DNA of 51,346 nt from an uncultured Pleomorphomonas sp. (GCA_937868725.1 CALMMQ010000094.1:1-51346); one strand, 5' to 3'. Positions 1 through 9,171 are shown, numbered from the stretch's first letter. Notes: generated from the letters alone by a model not told the origin. Numbers and translations are program-made.

Positions 1-15
1 GATTTCCACGATTGA

Positions 16-35
16 TCACTATTAATGGATAGTGA
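16..35. promoter_or_regulatory. Perfect 7-bp inverted repeat (operator-like)
   Basis: Arms TCACTAT (16-22) and ATAGTGA (29-35) are exact reverse complements around the 6-bp spacer TAATGG. A -10-like TATACA lies at 42-47, so the palindrome would sit over or near the -35 region of a rightward promoter. The shape suits a dimeric repressor or activator site. The regulator and the regulated transcript are unknown. Confidence 0.35.
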
Positions 36-49
36 ATGATTTATACAGG

Positions 50-333
50 GTCTAGAGCACAAAACCGTGACAAACGAAAAAACTGAGTGTATGGTACGCC
101 CCATAAAACAAGGAGAGCCAGACAAGACCGCGTAATGCTTGAAAATACAGGCGGCAGTCTTGGTTTAATTAAGTGGTCTCCAATAATCGCGGTCTGAGTC
201 TTGGGAGGATGGTTCCGTAAAGGCGCGGTAATACGCAGCCCTTGGCTGACTGACTGGGAGGTCGTTACGTCAGACAAGTTTATGGGACGACACGCGTGAC
301 TGATAAAGACAGGGCTTCGGCCCTGTTTTTTTA
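50..333 (+). ncRNA. Candidate structured non-coding RNA
   Basis: No convincing protein gene is visible in 1-333, and the stretch is clearly richer in A+T than its surroundings. It ends in a canonical intrinsic terminator (309-332). AGACCGCG (125-132) pairs exactly with CGCGGTCT (188-195). The helix can extend through CCAGAC (118-123) against GTCTTGG (198-204), with a small internal loop and a bulge. A shorter complementarity CTGAC/GTCAG occurs at about 247-273. A rightward transcript starting near 50 would be about 280 nt. I do not recognise a known family (not tmRNA, 6S, SRP or RNase P RNA by eye). It could instead be the 3' UTR of a gene left of the window. Confidence 0.35.
309..332 (+). 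terminator. Rho-independent terminator
   Basis: A seven-bp stem ACAGGGC (309-315) / GCCCTGT (320-326) closes a TTCG tetraloop, and its last T begins a run of seven T (326-332). It terminates rightward transcription entering from 1-308 and stands before the pirin gene. Confidence 0.85.
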
Positions 334-487
334 TCTAAATCGAAATACGTATATTAATGTATGCGGCTTCCGGAAGATTTACCCGGACCCCGCCGTACTG
401 ACCGGACACCGTGACAGACCGGTGGTGGCGGTCACGCCGTTTCACGGCAGGCGGCCGACACAATGGCGCCAGCAGGAGGGATCGGAC

Positions 488-1408
488 ATGAGCATTCCAG
501 GGCCGACCGGGGGCAGCCTCGACGACGTCATTCTGCCCAACGTGCGCGACATCGGTGGCTTCAAGGTGCGGCGCGCCCTGCCCTCGCCGCTGCGGCGCAT
601 GGTTGGGCCGTTCATCTTCTTCGACCAGATCGGACCGGTGGTGCTCGGCGCCGGACAGGCGGAGGACGTGCGGCCGCACCCGCACATCGGCCTGTCGACG
701 CTCACCTACCTGTTCGAGGGTGAAATCGTTCACCGCGACAGTGCCGGCCACGTCGAGACCATCCGGGCGGGCGAGGTCAACTGGATGACGGCCGGCGCCG
801 GCATCGTCCACTCCGAGCGGTTTCCCGAGGCCATCCATCGCAACGGCGGCGGCCTGTCGGGCAACCAGTTCTGGGTGGCGCTGCCCAAGGCGGCCGAGGA
901 GACGGCGCCGACTTTCAGCCACCACGACCGCGACGCCCTGCCCGTGCTCGCCGAGCGCGGCGCCCGGCTGACCGTCGTCGCCGGCGCAGCCTTCGGCGCC
1001 CGTTCGCCGGTGCCGACGTTCTCCGATCTGTTCTACGTCGATCTTCACCTCGAGGCCGGGGCCCGCTTCGAGCTGCCGGCCGAGCACGTCGAGCGCGCCG
1101 CCTATGTCATTGCCGGCTCCCTTGCCATTGCCGGTCAGGACGGCAGCTTCCCGCCGTCGCAGCTTCTAGTGTTCAAGCCCGGCGCCAGCGTCGTTATCAC
1201 CGCCCTGGCGCCGACGCACGTGGTGCTGCTCGGTGGCGAACCGTTGCCGGAGAAGCGGCACATCTTCTGGAACTTCGTGTCGACCTCGACCGAACGCATC
1301 GAGCAGGCCAAGGCCGACTGGCGGGCCGGCCGCTTCCCCGGCATCGCCGGCGAGACGGAGTTCATTCCGCTGCCGCCGGACCCGCCGGGCGTGCGGATCA
1401 AGGACTGA
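488..1408 (+). CDS. Pirin family protein
   Basis: A 306-residue bicupin protein of the pirin family. These are cytoplasmic iron-binding proteins, some with quercetin 2,3-dioxygenase activity and others acting as redox sensors or enzyme regulators. The N-terminal cupin carries the metal ligands: H64 and H66 in RPHPHIGLST, then H108 and E110 in GIVHSE, so the Fe site appears intact. The C-terminal half matches the second pirin cupin. I chose the ATG at 488 because AGGAGGG (474-480) lies just upstream; an in-frame ATG at 296 would add 64 residues that do not look like pirin and would start inside the terminator region. The stop overlaps the convergent nucleoside hydrolase gene by 11 bp. The substrate cannot be deduced. 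Confidence 0.9.
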   Translation: MSIPGPTGGSLDDVILPNVRDIGGFKVRRALPSPLRRMVGPFIFFDQIGPVVLGAGQAEDVRPHPHIGLSTLTYLFEGEIVHRDSAGHVETIRAGEVNWMTAGAGIVHSERFPEAIHRNGGGLSGNQFWVALPKAAEETAPTFSHHDRDALPVLAERGARLTVVAGAAFGARSPVPTFSDLFYVDLHLEAGARFELPAEHVERAAYVIAGSLAIAGQDGSFPPSQLLVFKPGASVVITALAPTHVVLLGGEPLPEKRHIFWNFVSTSTERIEQAKADWRAGRFPGIAGETEFIPLPPDPPGVRIKD

Positions 1409-2351
1409 GCCGGCCCGGCGCCGCCGCCAGCCGTTCGATGACCAGATCGAAGTAGCCGTCGGCGTCGATGTCGGTCAGCACCAGCGCGTTGCGGGGACGG
1501 TTGGTGACGGAATGCCAGTCGACCACCGTCATGCCGCGCGTCAGCTCGTCGCAGGAAATCTCAACGTTGACGGTGCGACCGGCGAACAGATCCGGCTTGA
1601 GGAGATAGGCGGTGACGGTGGGATCGTGCAGCGGACCGCCGTCGATGCCCCAGGCCTGCTCGTCGAAGCGCATGTTGAACTCCAGCAGGTGATAGAACGC
1701 TTCCATGTGCGGCGTGCCGACGGCTCGCAGCTTGGCCAGACGGGCCTTGTGGGTCAGGGCCTTGTGGGTGCAGTCGAGCGGAATCATGACGATGGGGGCG
1801 CCGCAGCCGAACACCTTCCTGGCCGCTTCCGGATCGACGTAAATGTTGTACTCGGCGGCCGGCGTGACGTTACCGCCCTCGCTGCGGGCGCCACCCATCA
1901 GCACAATGCCGGCCAACCGCCCGGCGAGCCGCGGTTCCTGCACCATGGCGAGCGCAATGTTGGTCAGCGGGGCCAGGCAGGCGAGCGTCACCGTCTTCTC
2001 CGGCCGCGACATCACCAGCTCGACGATGCGGTCGGGCGCGAAGCCCGCGGCGGCCGGTGTGGTCGGCTCGGGCAGATCGTAGCCCTCGAAGCCGGTGGCG
2101 CCATGCACATATTCGGCCGTTTCGAGCGGCCGCATCAGCGGGCCGGCGGCGCCAGCGTAGACGGGAATCTCGGTGCGGCCAACCAGCTCCAGCGCCTTGA
2201 GGGCGTTGCGCGTGGTGTGGTGGAGCGGCACGTTGCCACCCACCGTCGTGATGGCCAGGAGTTCCATTTCGTCCGACGAACCGAGCGCCATCAGGAAGGC
2301 GACGGCATCGTCGGGCGAAGGATCGGTATCGATGATCAGGGCCTTACGCAT
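1398..2351 (-). CDS. Inosine-uridine preferring nucleoside hydrolase family protein
   Basis: A 317-residue member of the IunH/RihA-type family, which hydrolyses the N-glycosidic bond of ribonucleosides to free base and ribose in salvage. The N-terminal calcium-binding motif reads IIDTDPSPDDA, where the usual form is DTDPGxDDA, so the conserved Gly is Ser here. The substrate loop AAEYNIYVDPEAA and the C-terminal metal His in GGPLHDP are present. The ATG at 2351 follows a GGAG and begins MRKALIIDTD, typical of the family; longer upstream frames are not homologous in look. Its 3' end overlaps the pirin gene tail to tail. Base preference is not predictable. Confidence 0.9.
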   Translation of the reverse strand: MRKALIIDTDPSPDDAVAFLMALGSSDEMELLAITTVGGNVPLHHTTRNALKALELVGRTEIPVYAGAAGPLMRPLETAEYVHGATGFEGYDLPEPTTPAAAGFAPDRIVELVMSRPEKTVTLACLAPLTNIALAMVQEPRLAGRLAGIVLMGGARSEGGNVTPAAEYNIYVDPEAARKVFGCGAPIVMIPLDCTHKALTHKARLAKLRAVGTPHMEAFYHLLEFNMRFDEQAWGIDGGPLHDPTVTAYLLKPDLFAGRTVNVEISCDELTRGMTVVDWHSVTNRPRNALVLTDIDADGYFDLVIERLAAAPGRLSP

Positions 2352-2609
2352 GTGAACTCCGGACTGGCGAGAGGGGCGGCACCGGCAGCGATGTTGTCCG
2401 GCGCGAAATAAGTGCTTATCCGCATGTAAGGCGGTCGGCCCTGGCGATGCAACGGCTTTGTAGCTGGTCGCGACGGGCTGTGGACATGGGCCGAAGGTCG
2501 GTCCTGCCGGGATGCTTGTCTTGGGGATACAACTACTTACATGACCTTCAAGGGCGGAGCCGGGCGAAACCCGCGCCGGTTGAGGCAACGGCCATCAAGG
2601 GAGAGCTGC

Positions 2610-4202
2610 ATGACTGACTATCCGATCATCCGTTTCCATGGCGCGGCCGAGACGGTCACCGGCTCCTGCTTTTTCGTCGACACCGGCGACAAGCGCCTGC
2701 TTGTCGACTGCGGTCTGTTCCAGGGCTCCAAGACGGAGAAGGAACTCAACTATCGCGCCTTTCCCTTCGAGGCGAGGCAGATCGACGCAGTGCTGCTGAC
2801 CCACGCCCACATCGACCATTCCGGCCTCATCCCCAAGCTGGTCAAGGACGGCTTTGCCGGGCCGGTGTTCGCCACGGCGGCAACGGCCGATCTCGCCTCG
2901 GTGATGCTGCCGGACTCCGGCCATATCCAGGAAATGGAGGTCGAACAGCTCAACCGACGCAACCGGCGGCGCGGTCGCTCGGCGGTCAGCCCCATCTATA
3001 CCTCGGCCGACGCCATCCTCGCCCTGAGACAGTTCCGGGAGGTGCCGCTCGGCAGCTGGGTATCGCTGGGCGACAAGCTGCGCTTCCGGCTGTGGAACGC
3101 CGGGCACCTGCTCGGCTCGGCCTCGATCGAGATGGAGATCGACCGCCAGGGCACGCCGGTGCGGCTGCTGTTCTCCGGCGACATCGGCCCGGAAAACAAG
3201 CTGTTGCAGCCGACTCCGGAGGCGCCGAGCGGCTTTGACTTCGTCATCACCGAGAGTACCTATGGCGACACCGACCGCGAGGAGCTGACCGAAGGCCGGC
3301 GGCGCGGTGCCCTGCGCGCCGAAGTCAAGGCGGCCCACAACGACAACGGCGTGCTGCTGATCCCCTCCTTCGCCGTCGAGCGGACGCAGGAACTTCTGGC
3401 TGACCTCGTGTTCCTGATGGAGCAGAACGAGATTCCCGTCTGCCCGATCATCATCGATTCGCCGCTGGCGGCCAAGGCCTCGCAGATCTTCCGCAAGTAC
3501 GCCCGCGAGCTCGACAACGGCGATCTCCTGGCCCGGGCGATGGGCTCGCGCCACGTGCGCTTTACCGAATCCGTCGAACAGTCGATGGCGCTCGACGACA
3601 TGAAGGGTTTCCACATCGTCATCGCCGCCAGTGGCATGTGCGAGGCCGGGCGCATCCGTCATCGCCTGCGCAACTGGCTGTGGCGCGATGAGGCAACGGT
3701 GCTGCTGGTTGGCTATCAGGCGGCCGGCACGCTCGGCCGGCTGCTGGAGGAAGGCGCGCGGCAGGTGCGCATTCAGGGCGACGAGATCGATGTGCGCGCC
3801 CGCATCCGCAAGCTCGACCTCTACAGCGGTCACGCCGACGGTCCGGAGCTGGCTGCCTGGATGAAAGCGCGGCTGCCGGTCAACGGCGGCGTCTTCATGG
3901 TCCACGGTGAGGACCGGGCCATCGAGGGCCTGAGGCAACGCCTCGCGACCATGTTGCCACGCGAACGCATCTACGAACCGCGTCTCGACAGCGCCTTCCG
4001 TCTGGCGGCCGGCGAAGCGATCGACATTTCCGAGACGGTGGCGCCGCCGCGTATCGACCCGGTTCATGCCGGCCGAACCGATTGGCACAACGACTACCAG
4101 TCGCTGGTCCTCGACATTCAGGCGGCGCTGGCCAAATCGAGCGACGCCAAGGCGCGCGGCGTGGTCATCCGCAAGCTCAGACGGGCGCTGGCGGCCGAAT
4201 GA
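2610..4202 (+). CDS. Beta-CASP metallo-beta-lactamase fold hydrolase (RNA-processing type)
   Basis: A 530-residue zinc-dependent hydrolase with three parts: a metallo-beta-lactamase domain (about 1-230), a beta-CASP domain inserted after it, and a C-terminal RMMBL motif with YSGHADGPEL and a histidine in VHGE. The metal motif THAHIDHSG (64-72) and the later GHLLGSASIE, FSGDIG and TESTYGD motifs are intact. Homologues of this architecture (CPSF-73-like bacterial proteins, often annotated as exonucleases of the beta-lactamase fold) act on RNA in the cytoplasm. The ATG at 2610 is preceded by AAGGGAGAG; an ATG at 2541 would add 23 residues without family resemblance. It is convergent with the trmO-like gene 12 bp away. 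The RNA target is unknown. Confidence 0.88.
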   Translation: MTDYPIIRFHGAAETVTGSCFFVDTGDKRLLVDCGLFQGSKTEKELNYRAFPFEARQIDAVLLTHAHIDHSGLIPKLVKDGFAGPVFATAATADLASVMLPDSGHIQEMEVEQLNRRNRRRGRSAVSPIYTSADAILALRQFREVPLGSWVSLGDKLRFRLWNAGHLLGSASIEMEIDRQGTPVRLLFSGDIGPENKLLQPTPEAPSGFDFVITESTYGDTDREELTEGRRRGALRAEVKAAHNDNGVLLIPSFAVERTQELLADLVFLMEQNEIPVCPIIIDSPLAAKASQIFRKYARELDNGDLLARAMGSRHVRFTESVEQSMALDDMKGFHIVIAASGMCEAGRIRHRLRNWLWRDEATVLLVGYQAAGTLGRLLEEGARQVRIQGDEIDVRARIRKLDLYSGHADGPELAAWMKARLPVNGGVFMVHGEDRAIEGLRQRLATMLPRERIYEPRLDSAFRLAAGEAIDISETVAPPRIDPVHAGRTDWHNDYQSLVLDIQAALAKSSDAKARGVVIRKLRRALAAE

Positions 4203-4214
4203 CCGGCCAGCCAG

Positions 4215-4718
4215 TCAGGAATGGGCGTGCCGCTCGCTCGGCTTTTCCGGGGCGAGCGGCTTGAAGAAGGCGAAGTCGGGCTTGAGATCGATGAGCGGCG
4301 TGCCATCGAGACAATCGAGGCCACGCACCAGCAGCGTGTTGCCGTCGCGGCCTTCCAGCCGAACGATGGAGGCGCCGATGGGGTTGGGCCGGATTGGCGA
4401 GCGGATGGCGAAGGTGCCGTGGGCGACACCGTCGTTGCGCGGGCATTGCTGCACGATGTCGCGGCGCGACAGGTGCAGCCAGTAAAACACCTCGAGCTGT
4501 GGGCATTTGTCGATGCCGCTGAGCGCGTCGCCCCAGGGATCGAAGATCTCGATGCGGCAGAGCGGTCCGTCGAGATGTCCCTGGCGCGGACAGTCGGACA
4601 CGTCGGTCCAGGGCGTACGGATGCGGCCGATGAAGATCAGCGAGGCATCGCTGGCGCCGGGCCAGTCGACGGCCTGCTCGCCGGCACGCAGTGCATTTAC
4701 AGGGGGTCTAGCCATCAT
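4215..4718 (-). CDS. trmO: TrmO/TsaA-family tRNA methyltransferase
   Basis: A 167-residue protein of the TsaA-like beta-barrel family. The characterised member TrmO uses SAM to methylate N6 of t6A at position 37 of tRNA-Thr. The signature [13 protein letters not shown] is present, as are the N-terminal GRIRTPW and [11 protein letters not shown] segments. It is shorter than E. coli TrmO (about 235 residues), matching the single-domain alphaproteobacterial form. Tandem ATGs occur at 4718 and 4715; GAGG is better spaced for 4715. The gene diverges from the ModE-like regulator, sharing a 139-bp upstream region. The family is sure; the exact tRNA substrate is inferred. Confidence 0.82.
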   Translation of the reverse strand: MMARPPVNALRAGEQAVDWPGASDASLIFIGRIRTPWTDVSDCPRQGHLDGPLCRIEIFDPWGDALSGIDKCPQLEVFYWLHLSRRDIVQQCPRNDGVAHGTFAIRSPIRPNPIGASIVRLEGRDGNTLLVRGLDCLDGTPLIDLKPDFAFFKPLAPEKPSERHAHS

Positions 4719-4857
4719 TGCCTCGCAGCCGTTTCTGGCGGCGCGCCCGAACTCCGGCTATAAGCGGCAGGTCGTCACGCCAATCGATGTCCGATCGGCT
4801 CCCCAAAAGCCGCAGGGCTATATAGCGAAACTCCATGACGATTGACGAGTCCGTCGA

Positions 4858-5652
4858 ATGCCTATTGAAGCCTCCATCACACTCAAGGGCGACGCCCTGA
4901 CCTCGCCGATCAAGGGCGACCGCATCCGTCTTCTCGAAGCGGTGGCCCGCGAGGGGTCGATCTCGGCCGGCGCCCGCGAAGCCGGCATCACCTACAAGGC
5001 GGCCTGGGACGCGCTCGACGCGTTGTCCAACCTGTTCGGCCAGCCGCTGCTCGAAACCCGCACCGGGGGCAAGGCCGGCGGTGGTGCCAGCCTGACGCCG
5101 GCCGGCGTCAAGGTCATTGAGGCCTATCGCCGCATGGAAGCGGAGATGGCGCGCGTCGTCCGCGCCCTCGAACCCGACCTCGCCGGCTCCGGCATCACAC
5201 CGCTCAATCTGTTTTCGGGGTTTTTCATGCGCACCAGCGCCCGCAACGCCCTGAGGGGCACCATCACCGCCATCGAGGCCGATCATCTGGCCGCCGATGT
5301 TCTCGTGTCGGTGACGCCGGATATCGCCATCCACGCCCTGGTGACGGCCGAAAGCCTGCGCGACCTCGGCCTGGTGGCCGGCCGCGACGTCATCCTGCTG
5401 ATCAAGGCGCCGTTCGTCATCATCGCGCCGGGGCACGAGGCGATGAACGTGTCGGTGCGCAACCGCATTCCCGGCGTCATTTCCCGCTGCGACCTCGGCA
5501 CGGTCAACGCCGAGGTGGTGCTGGATATCGGTGGCGGCAAGTCGCTGGCCGCCACCATCACCGCCCGCAGCGCCCAGACGCTCGATCTCAAGCCCGGCGA
5601 CGCGGCGACGGCCCTGTTCGACGAGGGCCACGTCATCATCGCCATCGACTGA
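4858..5652 (+). CDS. modE: ModE-like molybdate-responsive transcriptional regulator
   Basis: A 264-residue protein, almost the length of E. coli ModE. Residues about 15-90 form a LysR-like winged HTH (AREAGITYKAAWDALDALS). The C-terminal part carries two Mop/TOBE molybdate-binding domains, beginning SARNALRGTI and SVRNRIPGVI. ModE dimers bind molybdate and repress the modABC transporter or activate molybdoenzyme genes. No molybdate transporter genes adjoin it, so it is an orphan here. A 10-bp palindrome GCTATATAGC (4817-4826) lies 31 bp upstream of the ATG. The stop is 2 bp from the convergent DUF423 gene. Confidence 0.88.
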   Translation: MPIEASITLKGDALTSPIKGDRIRLLEAVAREGSISAGAREAGITYKAAWDALDALSNLFGQPLLETRTGGKAGGGASLTPAGVKVIEAYRRMEAEMARVVRALEPDLAGSGITPLNLFSGFFMRTSARNALRGTITAIEADHLAADVLVSVTPDIAIHALVTAESLRDLGLVAGRDVILLIKAPFVIIAPGHEAMNVSVRNRIPGVISRCDLGTVNAEVVLDIGGGKSLAATITARSAQTLDLKPGDAATALFDEGHVIIAID

Positions 5653-5654
5653 AG

Positions 5655-6017
5655 TCAGGGGCGAGAGACGGCGAAACCGATGGCGACCGCCAGCCAGCCG
5701 GCCATCAGCAGCAAGCCGCCGGCCGGCGCGGCGTAGGGAAAGAGGCGCGTGCCCTCAAGGGCCCGGAACACCAGATCGCCCGAGAACAGCGCCGTGCCGA
5801 CGATGAGCAGCAGCGCGGCAATGCGGCGGGCGGCGCCGAGAGTTCCGCCGGCAGCGGTGAGCGCCAGCAAGGCGATGGCGTGCAGCACCAGCATCAGCCC
5901 GGCGGTATCGACGTGCGCGCCGGGAAAGGCGTGAGCGGCGGCCGCCAGGGCGGCGATGCCGAAGGCGCCGAACAGGCCGGCGGCGACGCCGATGACACGG
6001 TCGGAAAGTTCGATCAT
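5655..6017 (-). CDS. DUF423 family small membrane protein
   Basis: A 120-residue, four-helix inner-membrane protein of the DUF423 (YgdD-like) family. Helices fall at about 5-27, 38-58, 62-82 and 94-117. The family feature of a glycine-rich first helix with AAGLFGAFGIAALAAAAHA followed by a central histidine-containing helix is visible. Function is unknown in all organisms. It diverges from the SpoU methyltransferase gene and is convergent with modE. Confidence 0.85.
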   Translation of the reverse strand: MIELSDRVIGVAAGLFGAFGIAALAAAAHAFPGAHVDTAGLMLVLHAIALLALTAAGGTLGAARRIAALLLIVGTALFSGDLVFRALEGTRLFPYAAPAGGLLLMAGWLAVAIGFAVSRP

Positions 6018-6116
6018 GGTTGCTCCTTGCCGTCATGGCAGCGACCGGCTGGTCGCCGCTGATGCTATAAGCGCCGTTCAACCAAGCCGGTCGCCGGCGA
6101 TTCGTCAAAGCCTGCC

Positions 6117-6902
6117 ATGCTCATCACCATCAACCAACCGGATGATCCCCGCATTGCGCCGTTCATGAACGTGCGCGATCGCGACCTCAACGACGGCCAC
6201 GGCGGCCGCTTCGTCGCCGAAGGCGAGAGCGTGCTCAACGTACTGATGGCGCAGCGGCGCTATCAGGTTGAGGCTTTGCTGGTGGCCGAGAACCGGGTGG
6301 AAACCGTTGAGGCTCTGGCACCGGCCGACGATCTGCCGGTCTACGTCGCGGCCCAACAGGTGATGGACGCCATCGTCGGCTTTCCCATCCACCGCGGCCT
6401 GCTGGGTGTCGGCTGGCGCGGCAACCTGCCGACGGCGAGCGCTCTCCTGGCCAGTGCGCCGCCGCTGGTGGTCGGGCTGGTCGGCATTGCCAACCATGAC
6501 AACATGGGCGGCATCTTCCGCAATGCCGCCGCCTTCGGCGCGGGAGCGCTGCTCCTCGACGATACCTGCTGCGATCCGTTCTACCGCAAGGCGCTGCGCG
6601 TCTCGGTGGGGGGCGTGCTGAAGGTGCCGTTCGCCCGCGCCGGCTCGGCCGAAGCGATGATTGCCACGCTGACCGCCGCCGGCTACCGGCCACTGGGGCT
6701 GACGCCACGGGGAACCCTGCGCCTCGACCAGGTGCCGCGCGACGGCCGGTCGGCGCTGATTCTCGGCACGGAGGGGCCGGGGTTGCCGACGGCCGTGCTC
6801 GACGTTCTCACCGGCGTGCGCATCGACATGGCCGGCGGCTTCGACAGCCTCAACGTGGCGACGACCAGCGGCATTGCCCTCTACGAGCTCAGCCGCCGGT
6901 GA
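6117..6902 (+). CDS. SpoU/TrmH-family RNA 2'-O-methyltransferase
   Basis: A 261-residue SPOUT methyltransferase. The N-terminal substrate-binding domain (about 1-105) has the FVAEGESV motif common to RlmB-type enzymes. The knotted catalytic domain has motif 1 NHDNMGGIFRNAAAFGA, motif 2 LILGTEGPGL and motif 3 VATTSGIALYEL. It should transfer a methyl from SAM to a ribose 2'-OH of rRNA or tRNA. The ATG at 6117 has only a weak ribosome site. CTATAA at 6065-6070 is a plausible -10 box. The target nucleotide cannot be inferred. It is convergent with pncB, 4 bp apart. Confidence 0.88.
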   Translation: MLITINQPDDPRIAPFMNVRDRDLNDGHGGRFVAEGESVLNVLMAQRRYQVEALLVAENRVETVEALAPADDLPVYVAAQQVMDAIVGFPIHRGLLGVGWRGNLPTASALLASAPPLVVGLVGIANHDNMGGIFRNAAAFGAGALLLDDTCCDPFYRKALRVSVGGVLKVPFARAGSAEAMIATLTAAGYRPLGLTPRGTLRLDQVPRDGRSALILGTEGPGLPTAVLDVLTGVRIDMAGGFDSLNVATTSGIALYELSRR

Positions 6903-6906
6903 GCGA

Positions 6907-8211
6907 TCACACCGAAACCGGACGCTTCACCAGCCCCTCGGTGCCGAAGACGCGCATGTAGCGCTTGATCTCTTCCGGATCGCCGGTGGCCTTGGCCGGA
7001 TTGTCCGACAGCTTGACGGCGGCATGGCCGTTGACCTGCGTCACCTTGCAGACCAGCGAAATGGCGTCGAAGTCCATGGTCGGCGACGGGGCGCAGCCGC
7101 GGAAATCGTTGGTCAGGTTGGTGCCCCAGCCGAAGCTCATCTTCACCCGCCCCTCGAAGTGGCGATAGACGCGCTCGATCTCCTCGACGTCGAGACCGTC
7201 GGAAAAGACGATCAGCTTGCGACGCGGGTCCTGCCCCTTGGACCGCCACCAGTCGATGATTTCCTCGCCCCCCTCGATCGGCGGAGCGCTGTCAGGACGG
7301 AAACCCTTCCAGTCTGCCACCCAGTCGGGGGCATCGTGCAGGAAGGCGCGGGTCCCGAAGGCGTCGGGCAGCACGACCAGCAGGTTGCCGCCGTACATGT
7401 CCTGCCAGTCTTTCAGCACCTTGTACGGCGCCTCGCGCAGCTCGGTATCGGTATGGGCCAGCGCCGCCATGGCCATGGGCAGCTCGTGGGCGTTGGTGCC
7501 GATGGCCTCAAGGTCGCTCTTCATGGCCAGAAGGACGTTGGACGTGCCGATGAACGACGAGCCAAGCCCCTCCTTGAGCGCGTTGACGCACCAGTCCTGC
7601 CAAAGATGGGAGTGGCGGCGGCGGGCGCCGAAGTCGGCGATCTTGATGGCCGGGAACTGGCGCAGACGTTCGACCTTGCTCCACAGCTTGGCCTTGGCAC
7701 GGGCGTAGAGCACGTCGAGCTCGAAGCGGCGCATGGTCTTCATGACCGAGCGCGATCGCAGCTCGTTGATGATGGCCAGCGCCGGGATCTCCCACATGGT
7801 GGTGTGGGTCCAGGGCCCGTGGAAATCGAGGCAATACTGGCCGTCGCATTTCCTGAGCTCGTAGGGCGGCAGCTGGAAGTCCTTGAGCCACTCCAGGAAT
7901 TCCGGTTCGAAGATCTGCTTGACGCCGTAGAAGCTGTTACCGGCGAGCCAGATCCATTCTTTCTTGCCGAGGCGCAGCGAGCGGGCGTAGTCGAGCTGGG
8001 ACCGCAGTTCGCCCTCGTCGATCTCTTCGGCCAGTCGCACCGTCTGGCTGCGATTGATCACCGAGAACGTGACGTTGACATCACGATAGCGCCGCCAGAT
8101 CAGCTGCAGCATCAAGAACTTGTAGAAGTCCGTGTCGAGCAGGCTGCGAACGATCGGGTCGAGCTTCCAGTTGTGGTCATGAACGCGCTTGGCGATGTCG
8201 GTCGTGCTCAT
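6907..8211 (-). CDS. pncB: Nicotinate phosphoribosyltransferase
   Basis: A 434-residue enzyme joining nicotinate and PRPP to nicotinate mononucleotide, coupled to ATP hydrolysis, in NAD salvage. Diagnostic segments are [14 protein letters not shown] near the N-terminus, [14 protein letters not shown] containing the catalytic histidine region, GTSNVLLA and [10 protein letters not shown], and the phosphate-binding [11 protein letters not shown]. The length agrees with rhizobial PncB rather than the 400-residue E. coli form. The ATG at 8211 has GGGAG at proper spacing; an ATG 25 codons upstream lacks one. Confidence 0.95.
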   Translation of the reverse strand: MSTTDIAKRVHDHNWKLDPIVRSLLDTDFYKFLMLQLIWRRYRDVNVTFSVINRSQTVRLAEEIDEGELRSQLDYARSLRLGKKEWIWLAGNSFYGVKQIFEPEFLEWLKDFQLPPYELRKCDGQYCLDFHGPWTHTTMWEIPALAIINELRSRSVMKTMRRFELDVLYARAKAKLWSKVERLRQFPAIKIADFGARRRHSHLWQDWCVNALKEGLGSSFIGTSNVLLAMKSDLEAIGTNAHELPMAMAALAHTDTELREAPYKVLKDWQDMYGGNLLVVLPDAFGTRAFLHDAPDWVADWKGFRPDSAPPIEGGEEIIDWWRSKGQDPRRKLIVFSDGLDVEEIERVYRHFEGRVKMSFGWGTNLTNDFRGCAPSPTMDFDAISLVCKVTQVNGHAAVKLSDNPAKATGDPEEIKRYMRVFGTEGLVKRPVSV

Positions 8212-8439
8212 GGAGTGCTCCCACCGCGGGCTGCGATGCTTGCCGACAAGAAGGCACTTCCTCCCGACACGCCACGCATCGGCCATGCCTTTCTATCGTC
8301 GACACCGGCGGCGAACACGCCTGATCGCGCACCGGCAGGTCGACGTGTGACGGACACCCGCACTCGTTCCTCTAACCTGAAACGATCTGAAACCCAAGTA
8401 TCTTTCTACTTTCGTCGCTTGGCAGAACTGCCAAGAACG
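8212..8439. other. Intergenic region between terC and pncB, with an 18-bp palindrome
   Basis: This 228-bp stretch holds the pncB upstream region. CTTGGCAG (8418-8425) and CTGCCAAG (8428-8435) form a perfect inverted repeat with a 2-bp spacer, starting 4 bp after the terC stop. No T-run follows on either strand, so it resembles an operator or attenuating hairpin more than an intrinsic terminator. The remaining bases show no gene. Confidence 0.45.
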
Positions 8440-9171
8440 TCAGTGATGGGTCTGGCCGGCAGCGACGCGCTTGCGCCGCGCCAGAATGTTGACGGCTTCG
8501 ACGCCCGCCGAAAACGCCATGGCGAAGTAGATGTAGCCGCGCGGCACGTGGAAGCCGACGCCATCGGCGACCAGCGACACGCCGACCAGCAGCAGGAAGG
8601 CCAGCGCCAGCATCTTGGTGGTGGGATGGCGACTGATGAACTGCGAGATTGGCCCGGAAGCGGCGAACATCACCAGCATGGCGATGACGACGGCGGCGAT
8701 CATCACCGGCAGATGCTCGGCCATGCCGATGGCCGTGATGATGCTGTCGATCGAGAAGACGATGTCGATGACGATGATCTGCGACACGACGGCGGCAAAG
8801 GCCGCCTGCACGGCGCCACCGGCCTCTTCGTGCTCACCTTCGATGTCGCGGTGAATTTCGTGCGTGGCCTTGTAGATCAGGAACAGACCACCGGCGAGCA
8901 GGATGATGTCGCGCCAGGAAAAGTCATGGCCGAAGGCTGAAAACAGCGGCATGGTCAGGCCGATGAGCCAGGACAGCGTCGCCAGCAGCGCGATGCGGAA
9001 CAGCAGCGCCAGGCTGAGGCCGATCGCCCGCGCCCGGCGGGACAGCGCTGGCGGCAGCCGGCCGGTCAGCACCGAAATGAACACCAGGTTGTCGATACCG
9101 AGGACAATCTCCATCACCGTCAGAGTCAGAAGGCTGGCCCAGACGTTCGGATCGGCAATCAGTTGCAGCAT
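8440..9171 (-). CDS. TerC family integral membrane protein
   Basis: A 243-residue inner-membrane protein with about seven helices. The two acidic intramembrane motifs of the family, VMEIVLGIDNLVF (helix 1) and IDIVFSIDSIITA (helix 4-5), are intact; they are thought to handle divalent metals. TerC proteins have been linked to tellurite resistance and, more recently, to manganese export to metalloenzymes at the membrane. No other ter genes are nearby, so a general metal-homeostasis role is more likely than tellurite resistance. Confidence 0.88.
   Translation of the reverse strand: MLQLIADPNVWASLLTLTVMEIVLGIDNLVFISVLTGRLPPALSRRARAIGLSLALLFRIALLATLSWLIGLTMPLFSAFGHDFSWRDIILLAGGLFLIYKATHEIHRDIEGEHEEAGGAVQAAFAAVVSQIIVIDIVFSIDSIITAIGMAEHLPVMIAAVVIAMLVMFAASGPISQFISRHPTTKMLALAFLLLVGVSLVADGVGFHVPRGYIYFAMAFSAGVEAVNILARRKRVAAGQTHH

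Noticed and set aside
41-277. A 78-codon minus-strand frame in the left gene-free region
   Set aside because: No ribosome site, no recognisable domain, and the strand is opposite to the terminator and the inferred RNA.
4817-4826. GCTATATAGC upstream of modE as a ModE (molybdate) box
   Set aside because: It resembles only one half-site; the second half-site with 6-7 bp spacing is missing. It could as well be a -10 region.
6874-8940. A 688-codon open frame on the plus strand opposite pncB and terC
   Set aside because: It lies antisense to two genes with clear catalytic motifs, and its translation is rich in Arg, Gly, His and Asp as expected of a shadow frame in GC-rich DNA.
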